Source: Lithospermum erythrorhizon (taxonomy: Eukaryota; Streptophyta; Magnoliopsida; Boraginales; Boraginaceae). From it: a stretch of 64,000 nucleotides of DNA. A model generated the notes under the pieces. It was not told where the DNA came from. It saw only the letters and a program-made list of their open reading frames with translations, and ran no database searches. A program made the position numbers and the translations under genes. The DNA lies in contig JADFUC010002139.1 of assembly GCA_019722365.1 (NCBI GenBank), forward strand, positions 62,001 to 126,000, read 5' to 3'. Each line of letters opens with the position of its first letter. Position 1 is the stretch's first letter. Of this stretch, positions 47,540-60,363 are shown in pieces.

Positions 47540-47785
47540 AGATTCTAAAAGGTTGAAACCCTCAACCTAAGGGTCCTACGCTATCCATGTCCTTGAGCTA
47601 TACATAGGAGGTAAATCGCGGGATGTGCCTCAACTGGAGGGACTTGAGCTTCCCTTTAAAGTTTAAACCACTTCAATACGAGATTCTACTACTTGCATGA
47701 CTCGAACTCCACACAAAGATGAAGAGGCTAAGGCGCTGCATTTCAAGACTCAAGCCTTTTACCGCTTGAGCTATATGGGTTAAAA
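47540..47785 (-). repeat. Two tRNA-like (A-box/B-box) segments, possible SINE heads
   Basis: On the minus strand, TATAGCTCAAGGACATGG followed by GAGGGTTTCAACC lies at about 47555-47610. ATAGCTCAAGCGGTAAAAGG followed by GGAGTTCGAGTC lies at about 47700-47775. Both look like pol III A and B boxes; the second pair has the wider spacing of Leu/Ser-type tRNAs. No acceptor stem pairs and no target duplication was found, so these are not called as tRNA genes. Confidence 0.35.
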
Positions 47786-47789
47786 TAAG

Positions 47790-48270
47790 TGACACGGGTC
47801 GAATATTTATACCTATCGCCGAGTTGTATGGAAATGTGTCATCCAAACTTCATTGGCACGCTTGAGGTACTAGCCCCGCCTATCCATAAATACAAAGTAC
47901 AAGTGTCAGCAGATATAGCACTCCAAGGCAAGCCTCCAAGAGATGCCTTTATACCATGCCTATAAATATCTGTATTATTTCACTATTTGAGGTAATCTAC
48001 AAATTCCTTTCTTAGTACTTATCTTATTCCTCGGAGTGTTTGTGGTCGCACTGACCACACTTTCAGTCTAAACGGTGACCTACTCTAAGATAACTCATTC
48101 TCCAAGGTAAAGGCGATCGTGGATCAAGGACCTAGGAGAAAAACAACGTAATCTTACACTCAAGCAACACATACAATCCCCGCTTGACAACAAAAGAATA
48201 AGTAAAGTCGTAGATGATTCGCCTTACATCCTCAACGCACAAAATTTAAATACATGAAAAATAGACAAAT
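47790..48270 (+). repeat. 5' LTR of the gypsy element
   Basis: It aligns with 53475-53985. A TATA-like CCTATAAATATCTG lies near 47960, matching CTTATAAATACAAG in the partner near 53655. The outer edge is uncertain and no target-site duplication is readable. Confidence 0.6.
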
Positions 48271-51200
48271 CATTTGGCGCCGTCTGTGGGGAGTAGTTTT
48301 AAGTCATCATTGTCCAAAACCCAAGAGCCACAGAAAAGGAAGTTCTTGATGATGAATATGTGGAACTGCCATTTAACCGTAGGAATGAAGTCATGATGAC
48401 CCCAAGGGAGGCAGTCCAGTGACTCCTCACGCTTGAGTAGGAGAGACTCTCGGCTCATAAACCTGATGATCATATAAAGAAGTATTTAACATATTGGAAA
48501 ACTTAGAGCTTATTTCTTGTTTATCCATTCTTAAGTATTCAAGAATGTAGATTATGAGCCCAATTATCTGGGAGATTAACAACATGGGCTATAGAGTCGA
48601 GCGAGTTTGACATCTCTTGTGACCCTCGAGTCTGACAGAGCATGGGTAAAGGCAATCTCTAAGCATAGATCATAGACCAAGTAAAAAGGAGCGCTGCCAT
48701 GAGTGAAAAGGAGCCACTAGTCAATACCACGCCGGTATCAAAACCAAGCAAGGGGTTTAAATAGGTCATATTTGGAAGGCTATACCCGCACCCAAACGGC
48801 AGCTGCATCACCTCTCACGACACTGCAATAATCATTATAATGAGTTTTCAATGAGGGCTGAGGTGAGGCTCATGGCATGCTTTCATGGGCGAAAGAATTA
48901 CCCCGCATGTGTTGAGGATTCATGATTGGAGAATTCTAGCTCAATACTTCTGGGTCAATGGTCACTCCCGAAAAAGATTACTCAAACTCTTGAAAGATTA
49001 AGAGCTTCAGCCTGTGCACATCATCATGTTAAAACTCACATGTATAAGGTATTTTTAGCCAACCTTGGTTTAAGATGCCATGAACTTTGTTAAGAAATGT
49101 GATGTGTGTCAAAGGATGGGATCGGTACAACACCAACCTACCACCTCAATGACACCTATACTAAACCCAGTACCATTCGCTATGTGGGGTATTGACCTCG
49201 TGGGAAAACTTCTCAAAACCAAGTATGCCGCTGTCAGAAGCTGATTATTTTAGCTAAATTCAGTAGAAGTCGCTCTTTAAAAAGACCGACAAGGATAAAT
49301 ATCATTCATTCTCAAGAAACATATTATCACCGCTTTGGGGGTACCACGCATATTGGTATATGATAATGGGCCTTAGTTTGAGAGTAAAGAGTTGGCCAAA
49401 TTCTGTGAAAAGTACAATACAGAACATCGGTCTTCATCTGTCTATCATCCACAAACAAGAACGGTCGTTTCAAGTGATTTAATCAGCATACTATTCAAGG
49501 GCATTAAGAAGAATATGATTCAAAGTGGATCAAAGAAAAAGTGGCCCGGATTTAACTCCCAGTTGTTTTATGGGTTACTTCAGACAACCCCTTCAAAGAT
49601 GTAAATTGTGGGAAACTCTATTTCAAATTCTCAGATACGGCTCCTCGGAGGCAAGATTTCCACGGAAGTCGCTTTAACCTACTTACTGCCAAATAGGGTT
49701 TAATGAAGAGGAAAATGACCAGCGAATGAAAGAACAACTCAAATTTGTGGATGAATCAAGCGATTACCTTTGTGTAATAAATGACAAATACAAGCACCAT
49801 AAGGCCAGTACTCAATCGGCAGCAAGAACAAACAATTCCATGGGGATTTGGTGCAAGGGTTATACTGAATACTCATCCCAAGAAAAAGATAAGCGAGTCT
49901 AAATGAAGTGACCTTATCGAGTAAGCCTATGTTTGTCCATACTATATCAAAAACAACGAAATGAGATGTGCGATTCCTTGCACATGGCATGTCTCTTATT
50001 TGTCCAAATATTACAGTTAAATTCAAGTCTTCATGATGTAAAAGCACTTATGGTTCGGTTATATCTACCACCTTTTATGAATAAAATCTTATGGCTCGGT
50101 CCAATCTGCCACCATTTATGCAATTTCTCTGTGAAAGTTATTAATCATATAAGTATTTACTTTATGAAGCCTCAAAGTTTCATCCATACGACCGAGGGCC
50201 GAATCCCGATCATTCACCTTGCACTGGGAGGAAGTAACATTCGCCAAAGCGAATTCTACCAATAAAACCCCATCAAAGAAGTATCCTCTACCGAGTGACG
50301 AACATTCGGCTTTGGCGAATCCTACCATGTATTTAGAACTCTTCACAGCTTGGTTGGACTGTAGAGCGAATCTCAAAGTTCGAAGCAGTTTGTGATAGTC
50401 CATTCGATGATAATCCATGAACATATGGGACATGTATATACTGTAGATATTTTTATGGATTATGTAAAAAATAAAATTGCATAAAACATAAGCAAAGAAA
50501 AGGTAGGAAAAAGTAAGTGATCACTAAACGAAATTGTTCAACACAAGAAGACCATTTCATAAAAGTCAAGATAAAGAGTTTTTCCAAATCTAGGGTCAGG
50601 AGAAATGACTTTCGCCAAGAAGCTGCTAATTTTCTTCACTCACCCTTTCACCAAGAGGCTCGTCCCATGTGAGGCGATCCACGTATAGTTGATCAAATCA
50701 ATTGTGATGAATATCCTTCTCTCGTGTTGAAAAGATCAACCACAAAGTATTCTCATCCTTTGTAGTTACCACAAAGAAGATTCAAGATTCACCTTTTATA
50801 TACTGGTGTCAAGTCATAAAAAAGAAGAATCTCTGGGTATAAGAAGGACATGCCTACTCTCACTCTGGCAATGGGACCATGCTACCTCTCTTTGTCATAT
50901 TTGAGGTTATTCCGTAGCCTCGTAGCTTTACATTTCAATTATCATTGGAGTGCTCAAGCTCCTTATACTAATTTTATATTGGTTCTTCGGGTGGCCTAGG
51001 CTGATTCTTCACCCTTTTATTCACAATTCTATTATCCGGGGTTTTGGCTCAAAGTCTTAGATAACTATCAGTTCTACTCTTCTCATGGCACCTCCTCTTT
51101 TACTCAGGCGAAAGCCAAGCCATTATAACTTTCTTTCAAGACCTAGAATTACGGGGTAAGACTGCTACATAATGCTTTGGAAGATGATAGGCTCCTAATC

Positions 51201-53474
51201 AGGCCCAATAGAGAAAACAGTTATTTAGATAATCAAAGAGGGAAAAGCTTAACTCGGCGAGATAAGATTAGGAAGTAACTAGAGGATCCTTCAGAGGCGC
51301 ATCGAAAGAAACATTCTTCTGGAGCAAAGGCTTATCGATTTTACAGCTGAACTTATGTAGCTGCCCAGAGAGTTTTGCCACCTCCAAGTTAGAGGAATGG
51401 CATAAGAGATCCAACATTCATAATTATATATGTCGGGAGAGAAGGTTCAACCGCAATTGCCTTTCCTTTCTTTTGGAGAATTACCCCTTCAGGAATCGCC
51501 TGAATTGTGCGTAGGAGGGTACAAAGGCTCATTGAGCAGCGGAACGAAGTATTCGGTTCCTTATGAAGGGATACACGCTCTCTGATTAAGGAAACCTTTC
51601 CATTTGATAGTGAAGAGTCCAAGTCCACCACTAAAGCTTGAATAGCAGTAGCCCACTAATACTCTACCCAAGGATTAAGTCGCTCTCATCGAGTCACGAA
51701 ATGGTGGCTCTGGGTGGCTTTCTTCTTTTGGGCAAACTTCTTTGGTTGCTTGAGGGCCGAGAGGGAAAGTGCCTGTATCTAAGAAACAAAAGATTAGTAC
51801 CCTGTGACGAGGCTCGCCGGTGTTCTGGGGTCAAATTCTTTATCGGGACGAGGTCCGCTTTCACCAACACGGCCTTTATCATGCCAAGATGTAATTTTAT
51901 CTGCCTTTGAGAAGAATGTACCTAATCTTTGCCACGGTGTCAACATCGGCCAAGGATATTATGGTGGAAGCTCCTAGCCTCATCTTGTAGGTCCAAATGG
52001 CAAACCTAACTGCATACCTCTTCACACGAAGAACCACTTCTTGTGCCATCTATCGTCTCAAACCTTATTTGGGCTAAAGAATGATATTATGGTTTGAGTA
52101 GGATATGAATTTTTTGAAAATATGCATGGGGAGACAGAGAAGTGCGGTCAAAAACAAAGAAACGGGGTTGTCTGACAGTCACAATACGACAAAGCATTTT
52201 AAAGATGGTAACATTTAGCCAACTTTGGCCTCTATAGGATGTAAATTCTGGCCCTGAGGCTCATTTGATGGTAAAGAAGGTTATTACAAAGGAAGAAAAT
52301 GGTAATCGATGCCGAAGAAGGCTTCACGAGAAGGATCCAAGATTTCTCTACCATATGGGAAGTATAGTTGTTCATCACTTCGCGGCGAGACGCATACTTA
52401 CTTTATCGTAAAGGATAGAGAAGTATGATTGAAATCCATCTAATTGTCTTTCTGTTGATCGAGGCCTACTTTATAAAGTGGGTAATGAAGCCATTATACC
52501 TTGATAAATGTTTTCTCAGCCTCACAACTTGGATGCCATGAATGGGCTGGCTCAAGCATCCCGCATGAATTATCTAGCATTCCTCCGCCATGAGTTTTTC
52601 CTGGTTCACCTCAAGGGCAGTACCACAAAATTGTCAACATTATTCTAGGAAGATTGAGACATTTTATTTGTCGAACAAAGGGCAATCAGTCATCGAATGA
52701 ATAAAGGGTGGGGCACATTGGTAATATCCTAAAAAGTAAAATTTTCAAAATTTCCCCCAAAAGAAAGTCAACAACCGACTAAATTAAGTCATGATCGACT
52801 AGCGAAGATGAACGTCAGTGACTACTGAATCCCCAAACCGTCACCATTATCCCCAAACTCAAATTTCATAACAGATACATGAAATTGGAATACTAATTCA
52901 TAAGACCTAGATAATCAAACACTACTTATTCACACATTCAAAGCAAAATATTACCAAAATTTTCCCAGAAAACCTTCAAAACCCATGAAATAAAAAGAAA
53001 AACGATTATGGAACAAGAAATCACATACCTTTAAATAGAAGGAGAATTTGTCACACAAATTCAAGCAAAGAGGAGTTGGGACAAAGTTTTGGAGAAGAAG
53101 GGTGTGGAGAATTTTGGAGGTTATGGGTATTTTGCAGTTTGTAGTTCTTAGCGGTGAGTACAATTTAAAAGAGATACATTTAGAGGTTTTGAGTTCGATA
53201 ACATCATCTGAGGAGCAATTTTCAAGGCATCATTGTCCAAAACAACTGTTTTATTATAGGAAAGTTCAGATGATGAACATGTGAACCAAGATGAAATAGA
53301 GGAACGAAATTTTAATGAATTCTGCATGGAGTCTCACTTACCTTTCGAAAGAATACTTGCCACCATAAACCCGATCAGATAAAGAATGATTCAACCCGTT
53401 AAAAACTCGAAATATTCCTTTCGTCCATCCATTCTGGGCACTAAACAATTTGACATAAATAAGGTGGCAATTGA

Positions 53475-53985
53475 TGTAACAAATAATATTGGTTAAATAT
53501 TTATACCATTAATGCATTTAGCGTGACTGTCTCTGTACCCATTGCCATTTTCGGATCGGTAATTTGAATTGTCTCTATCCACAATTGTCAAGAGACAATA
53601 CGTCATTTTATGCTAACATTCCAGAAAGTTCTGGGCATACGCCGTGACTATTTCTTATAAATACAAGATATTTCACTATTCGAGGTAATCTACAAATTTT
53701 TTCTTAGTAATGATCTTGCCCTCGATTTGCTACTAACTTGTATCTGGAAAGATCTCCTGGCCATACCTCACCACACTTCTGCCTAAACTACGACTACCTA
53801 TATAACTCTCATCACCAAGTGGAAAGACCTGGCACTCATACCTCGACTACACTTCTTCAAGTCTCAGGATCAGACCCACGAGAAAACAACGCAGCCTCAT
53901 ACCCAAGCAACACATATCAACCTCGCTTGACAACATGGGTAATGAAATGAGATATTACCCTGCTGTAAAATTATACAATCAGATT
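53475..53985 (+). repeat. 3' LTR of the gypsy element
   Basis: It begins TGTAACAAATAATATTGG and carries the TATA-like CTTATAAATACAAG and the CTCAAGCAACACATA-type block shared with the 5' LTR. The two LTRs are strongly diverged, so the element is old. Confidence 0.6.
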
Positions 53986-54353
53986 ACATTATCGAGTCTG
54001 TTCTACCTACATGCAGAACATTTTATATAACAAAACCACTCGTCGTTACATCAAGTTGGATCATATTTGTTTTTCCAGGCCCTAATAAATGGAGTGCTAA
54101 CGTCTTGAATAACTCTATTGTGTGTTCTCATTTCTAAACTATTAGTGATTAGATTCATCTCCCCAAATTTCATAAGTGATGGCATGACAATTAATGCTAC
54201 GAAACGATAGACTAATATCATAAACGCCATTGACAGTTGAAATTGTAATTATAATGCTAGATTTACAAGTCCCTAATATCAGGAAAGGAGGATAGGAGAA
54301 TTGGGAGGGTACAGATGTACGAACCGACATAATCCCCATTCTATCGTTTAAAT

Positions 54354-54886
54354 TAGGGGTGTGCACAAAATCCGAAACCGACCCGAACTAGAATGAAAGA
54401 GAACCGAAATAACCAAAATTTTCGAAATCCTATTTGTAAATCTAAACTCGATTTAGGTTCGGGCCGGAGAGAACCAAGAATTTTGGTTCTACCAAATAAC
54501 CGAACCCATTTCTAAATTTTATGTAGATTTCTATTTATTATCCTTTTCAAGATTCAGAGTATTTCAGATGTGTACATTTTAAAAAATGAGATTTAGATTT
54601 AGCGTTGTTCATTATTGGTATAATGAAATAAAATATATATAAATCTTTCTAAAACTAATAATATATATGGAGCATAGATATTTAAAAAGAAATGATATCA
54701 TGTATTTGAATTTAGATTATGATAATTAATTTTAAAAGAAGTTCATTAAATTTACATGGATTGGATATAGTCTTAAGACTCCCACTTTGAATTCACATAA
54801 CCAAATGCATCAAAACCGAATTTAAATCAAACCTAACCTAACCAATTTAGGTTTGGATTGAGAACTGATTGACAGTGCTCTGCCTA
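54354..54886. mobile_element. hAT-like non-autonomous element
   Basis: The left end, TAGGGGTGTGCACAAAATCCG, and the right end, GTGCTCTGCCTA, are imperfect inverted repeats of the type found on plant hAT elements. The subterminal regions are full of CCGAACC/GGTTCGG-type motifs. No coding sequence is present. The expected 8-bp target duplication is not readable, so the limits are tentative. Confidence 0.5.
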
Positions 54887-55125
54887 CTGACTGTAACCTA
54901 ACCATCTATATTATCCTTAGTTTAAATCACACTCATTGGAAATGTTGCTCACATGCATTATTATGATCATCTAAAATTAACTATTATTACTTCAAATAAG
55001 ACTACATGCATGTCTACATGTGCAATAAACCCAGCTTAATTAGCTTAATAAGAGGACTTGTATCATTTAAAGTCTTTGACTTTTCTTTTCCACGCCATGA
55101 TATTAATGTATATGAAATGGATATT

Positions 55126-55396
55126 GGCTAATCATATAGCCAGAACAATTTTCACAAATTCAAAACAATATTTACTTAAAAGATAATTTTATTCTTATTT
55201 AGTTTTATCAAATTTCATCAAATACTATCAAAATATGTTTTTGTATGTTTAATATTCAAACAATAAATCTATTCAATGTGAAACAAAACATAATTATTGA
55301 AATATAATACCATATCACTTAATTTAGTAGGGGTAAGGTTGTATTTTAAACAAATATTTTTCAATTTGTGAAAACTGATCTGACTATATCATAGCC
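55126..55396. mobile_element. MULE-type MITE, copy 2
   Basis: At 271 bp it matches the element at 20660-20933 along its whole length. Both have TTTTATCAAA.TTTCA, TGTTTAATATTCAAACAATA, AATCTATT.AATGTGAAAC and ATAATACCATATCACTTAAT. The ends are GGCTAATC and CATAGCC with long inverted repeats including TTTTCACAAATT. A 9-bp duplication is not exact at these limits. ATATGAAA occurs on both sides but is seven bases off on the left. Confidence 0.75.
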
Positions 55397-55652
55397 ATAT
55401 GAAAGAGGTTTCCATCCATTTTTCCGTTTAAAATGGATGGAAGGAGTAAATTGAAATGATAGAAAGTTAAGGGGACAAATTGAAAGTTATTATCAATTTT
55501 AATATAATGTATTTCTATTTTTACTAAGTTTATACAGAAATCTGAAATTCGTCGAATTGGTTAAAAACTCATTAAATTAATAATTATTGATTTATCGGTA
55601 AATTAGCGGCACTATAAATTAATAAATTTCACCAATCCTACACTATTAATTT

Positions 55653-58164
55653 TGTAACGACTCCGCCCAGTCGGCCGCCTCTCGAGGTTAAGGTCATCAA
55701 CAACTCAGACACCGTAGTCACCGATCGATGGATGACAACATAAAAAGACTTCATTTGACATTAATAATAATAAAAATACACTTTTGTCCATCGTAGTGAA
55801 CTAACAACATATACATTAAAACAACGAACAAGATAATACAAATTCACCTTAATGATACAACTCAAAGATACACAAGAATTCAAAATACAACATAGGGAAA
55901 GTATGACAACCAGATCTCTAATGAAATATAATACTCCAAGTCTAATATACAACCGACAACAAAAGAAGAGAAATGACTGACGAATTCTATGCCACCACCG
56001 CCTCATCTACGATCTTCAACTGGCACTTATCAATGCGCCAACAACCCCGATCAACCTCTTGGTGAACCTAGGGCATAAAAAATGTCCGCCTGATGAGAGA
56101 AAAGGAGTCACTTATTGCTCCCGAGTGAATACAAATACTGGCTAAACTCGATCCCCACATATACATATTCATACGAGTAAATAACATATGCTTATATATC
56201 AACCAGCACAATGAACAATACCACAATCCTCACATAGAATCCTCTATACGATGTTACATAATACTATACACATGAGCTTATAATCATAAATAACGATATT
56301 CATTCAAGAGAAAGAAGCCAAGACCCAAAGGCATCAAATGAGGAATCCACTCTAAATAATACACATGAAGAATCCACCTCCAAATAATACACAATGGTGA
56401 ATCCACCTCCAAATAATACACACATGAGGAATCCACCTCCACATAATCGTACGAGGCCTCCACCTCCATCTCCCGACGTGAGGCTACACCCCTCAATGCG
56501 CATATCACACCAAACCTCCCGAATCCACGGGCAACCCACACAATATGCACACACCACACCAAACCTCCCGGCCGGGTCACCACGCCTCCCAGTAACACAC
56601 ACAAACAATCAAACACATCACATTTATCACCACACACAACACACAAGAACACAAAATCTCATAACACGAGTCATATTCACAACTATCCCATGATATAAAT
56701 CATAATCACTAATATCGCATGATATGAATCATAATCTCAATTATCTCATAATATGACCCAAAAATCTCAATTATTTCATCATAAGGAATCATAAATCAAA
56801 ATTCTACACATAGTATCAATCATAATCACACAATACATATATCAGAATAATCCCAAGATATCACACGTAATATATACAACATAATATATATGAAAGGTCC
56901 CTCATCGTGAGATTTGTACTCACCTCGAGCCCAAAAAGCAAAGTAATAATGACTTGTGCGCCTCCCTCAGGCTAGATCCAGGTTCAACTCCTATTCAAGG
57001 AAATTATACATTATAACACATTTTGTAGAATAACCTCTTACCATCTATATAAATCCCGAGTGTTATACCACGCCTCACGATTCAAATTCTATAACCCTAG
57101 CAATCATCCTTATCCCCTAAGATCAGCACACTTTTAATATTCCAACATAACTACATTCTCTAATCGCCAACTTCGTAAAATCTCAATATTCTGGCCACGC
57201 CTTATTACCCCAACAATAAATGACTTTAAGCACATTCTAATCAATCCAAACAATCAATTGACAACTAATTAATCCAAGTATTAAATACAACCTCCAATTC
57301 AAACGCTTAAATGCTATAACAATGAATTTTCAAACTTTCTCAACCCAATCTCTAGCTATCCATATCAAAACCAATAATTCTATACCCAAAACAATTACAT
57401 TAAAGTCCTCTAACCTCATATTACAATTTAAAGTTCATTTAAGAAAAGTCAATAAAAGTCAACCCTCAACTTACACCACTTTCTAACCCCAATAATCACT
57501 CAAAATCACCGCTAATCCCCTATACGATACTTTAGATAACATTTCTATGCCATAATAAATTAAGATCTTAAAAGTCAACAAAAATCCATAAAGTTAACTC
57601 TTCAAAACTCAAGAAATATCTCAAAAGATTTGATCTTTCTTACCTAGATAAGGACGAGTGTGGACGATGGCGGTAAGTTAAAACTTACAACTTCTTGTTT
57701 CGAATTTAGGGCTTACAATCGATGAGAGAAATGGAAAAAAATTAAGGGAAAAATGAGAGAGCATTTCGCCATGAAGAGTAAATGGAAGAAGCTGCTTACG
57801 GTGACAGATAGTGGTGGTAGGTGGATATTTAGGGGGGAAGTTAAATTTAAGTTCCGCTTTGTTTCTGCTTAATTTCCCACACATTTCTCGCGAGACTTTA
57901 AATCTCAACGAAACCGATTTGCATTGTGTAATTCCTTCGAGGCATATATTACTACTCATCTCATGTTCTCATCTCGATATATCACATTATTCCAAAATTA
58001 TTTATACTATCTCCGGTCCCACCACAAACCTAAATATACCAACCGAATCGATTTGTTGGCTCCTCCACTACTCAACTTCGATATTTTAATTTCAATTCCT
58101 CGAAATACCCACCGAGAAACTTATATACTATCAACATAATATTGGTAAGGAACGGGTTATTTTA
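55653..58164 (-). mobile_element. Solo Ty3/gypsy LTR with 5-bp target-site duplication, copy 2
   Basis: The left terminus is TGTAACGACTCCGCC and the right terminus CGGGTTATTTTA, the decayed complement of TGTAATAACCCG. The duplication AATTT lies at 55648-55652 and 58165-58169. At 2,512 bp it nearly equals copy 1 at 38128-40613 and shares an AGTCACC.ATCGATGGA.GAC block near the left end. No retroviral-type domain lies inside. Its few open frames (for example near 56300-56690) come from tandem repeats and C-rich sequence. Confidence 0.75.
56340..56450 (+). repeat. 27-30 bp tandem repeat inside solo LTR 2
   Basis: Four units start with GAGGAATCCAC or GGTGAATCCAC, each carrying CTCCAAATAATACACA. 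The same part of solo LTR 1 (38.94-39.16 kb) carries an unrelated repeat array, so this LTR family seems to have a repeat-prone zone. Confidence 0.8.
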
Positions 58165-58532
58165 AATTTATAGAGTTTTTACTAAATTCAATCATTCGGT
58201 TTTAATTCAAGTATACATCACCAATAATCACCAATAAAAATAGAACACATATATAGTTTTAAATAACCAATTAAATGTTAACACATAAGGAGTGGGTAAT
58301 TATCTTAACTTCTAATTGTAAATAACCAATAGATATTAAACATGGCTAAGTGAACGGATAGTTGCCGCTGATAATCGAAGCCTTTGAACTGCCGCTAACA
58401 CTAGTGTTTAAAACCTCCAAAACTTAATATCATTGGTAATTAATTTAATTAATTGATAAATTAATATTTTCTTTGATTTTATAATCTTGTCATCTTAGTC
58501 ATGTGCATGATAATTCAAGAGACATCCCACAT

Positions 58533-59730
58533 TGTGGATAGCTTTTAGTTCGGTTCAAAACCGAAAAACCATCGAATCAACCGATTTTTTACCGATTTGG
58601 TTGAAAAAATGAATCGAACCAAAATGGTAAAAAAATCATAAAGACAATTTATCGGCTCGGGTTTTAGCATAAACCGAACCGAAACCCATTTAACCGAACC
58701 GACATATATACTTTGTTTAAAATATGTATATTTATGATATTTCAAATTTTTCATTTAAATTTTAAGTTTTAAAATATTATTATATTACTTTAATGAGAAC
58801 GGTTACGGTTCATTAATGATACAGTTCATTAATGTTCATTAATCACCACAGTATTATAATTTAATGTAAAAAATGGTAATATATCACTAAAATATACCAT
58901 TCTAAAATGGTACAATTGAAAAATTCATAAAATGAGTACTAAAAATTATTCTATGCAATTATTTAGAATGTGTACCAAAAATTCGTTAAATAAATTGGTA
59001 ATGCATCAACTATAATTGACATTATCAATTTTTTAAAATTCGCACGTATTTAACTCGAAATTTGACTTTTAATAATGTAAAGTCTAAAGTCAAAGTTAGG
59101 TCCAAAGTCCAAAAGATTGCTTACTGACATGCACACCTAATACCTAATAAACTATATTTACCGTGCTTTGGATCTATCTATTATTGTGCATGTATTTTTT
59201 TGTAAATTAACGATGAAGAGTACGATTACATAGTATTATAAATTACGAATATAAAAATTCCTAACCAAAGACAGTTAGAATGAGTGCTACAATAACCAAA
59301 TACAGTTAGAGTAAGTTCTACAAAGAAATTAGAACTCAAGACATCCTTGTGGAAGTTTGAGTCAGATGCCACCAGACTATTGAGCCATCGACATTATTGT
59401 GCATGTATTTGAATAGCCTATTAGTAATATGCTAGTAAACATTCTGTTTGAAACGACTATCTACAATTATGTCACGACGCTGTATTGCCGTTGAAATTTA
59501 TATATTTTATTATAATATGAAATCATGAACCTTTTTATATTATATTACAGCATTAAACCGGCCGAACTCAACCAAAAACCGCATGAAAAACCGACCTTAA
59601 ACGAACCGATCAAACCGAATTAATTTCTCAACCGAAATTATTTCATAGATTTAAAAACCGATATACCGGCTTCATACAAAAAAAAAATCGTAAAAACTTA
59701 CCGAATCGAACTAAACCGAAAACATCCCTA
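58533..59730. mobile_element. hAT-like element with 8-bp target-site duplication, nested SINE inside
   Basis: The ends are TGTGGATAGCTTTTAGTTCGG and CTAAACCGAAAACATCCCTA, which pair as imperfect inverted repeats (TAGGGATG...TTTAGTTCG). The subterminal regions are rich in AACCGAAC/GTTCGGTT motifs in opposite orientations. TCCCACAT lies at 58525-58532 and 59731-59738, the 8-bp duplication expected for hAT elements. No transposase is present. TCCCACAT is also a common motif in plant promoters and LTRs, so chance cannot be excluded. Confidence 0.6.
59198..59392 (-). mobile_element. tRNA-derived SINE with 18-bp target-site duplication
   Basis: A 195-bp minus-strand insertion inside the hAT-like element. 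The complement begins GTCGATGGCTCAATAGTCTGG (A-box-like), has a B-box-like TCTTGAGTTC about 35 bases later, and ends in an A-run (T-run at 59195-59201). The exact duplication ATTATTGTGCATGTATTT is at 59180-59197 and 59393-59410. Confidence 0.8.
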
Positions 59731-59738
59731 TCCCACAT

Positions 59739-60363
59739 CGATAGATATCGCCAAAAATACTTGAGCTTCGTAAGCAAGTCGGGTTCTTCACATTTCGATG
59801 TGTAGTGATTATTCAAAAACAATTATCTACCTCCTTTAGATATCTCACTCCATGCTTTGAAATTTGTAAGAGTTTTTCACATTAGCATGTGATTATTTTA
59901 GTCGAGATGTGGATAGGATCGTCTACCTCTTTTCAATGCCTCATTGTTTTAAAATTTGCACATCATACAGGGTTCAATTACATCATAACTTTACATGATA
60001 TCCTCAATACATGATATATAATATTTTAAAACGAGAGTCATACAAGGAGGCATCGAGATGCGCTAGACAATCTTTTCCGGTCTAGCTGAGATGAGCCGAG
60101 ATGAGCCGAGCTACATAGTTTCTAGTTCAATCAGTTATTTGTATAGCTGTCGCAAGAAAATACTACCACCTGTTGATTAGAAATCTTCAGTTACACAAAG
60201 TCTCTATGCAACAATATGCAGGTTATAGGCTCAATAATCCTTAAACTCTATCATCAGAAAAGAGCATTCAACACTGGAATTGTTACACAAAAATCTGAGT
60301 GTTTCTTGTTGACCTCAATGTCGTATCGTATGCTACAGAACATCACCAAGAATATGGTTAATC
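59739..60363. other. Intergenic region and 3' UTR of the pyrophosphatase gene
   Basis: No open frame of note. The part nearest 60363 must hold the 3' UTR and polyadenylation signals of the minus-strand gene. Confidence 0.5.

Larger units (their letters stand above)
47790..53985 (+). mobile_element. Degraded Ty3/gypsy retrotransposon (Tat/Retand-like), plus strand
   Basis: Two diverged LTRs (about 47790-48270 and 53475-53985) share TATTTCACTATTYGAGGTAAT, ATTTATACC and a CAAGCAACACATA...CGCTTGACAACA block. TGGCGCCGTCTGTGGGGA at 48275-48292 just inside the 5' LTR is the primer-binding site typical of this group. Integrase remnants on + include NFVKKCDVCQRMGSVQHQP and PFAMWGIDLVGKL at about 49080-49215, GVPRILVYDNGP.FESKELAKFC at about 49338-49410, and SSVYHPQT at about 49435-49460. 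RT is not clearly recognisable. Internal order is disturbed: a piece of the gag-start region recurs next to the 3' LTR. Many stops make it inactive. Confidence 0.75.

Noticed and set aside
47540..47785. Two possible tRNA genes on the minus strand
   Set aside because: A- and B-box-like motifs are present, but the acceptor stems do not pair and there is no convincing anticodon arm. Kept only as low-confidence tRNA-like segments.
56284..56693. Frames of 99-122 codons, Cys/Val-rich on one strand and Pro/Thr-rich on the other
   Set aside because: They come from the tandem repeat and C-rich part of a solo LTR flanked by a 5-bp duplication, not from a gene.
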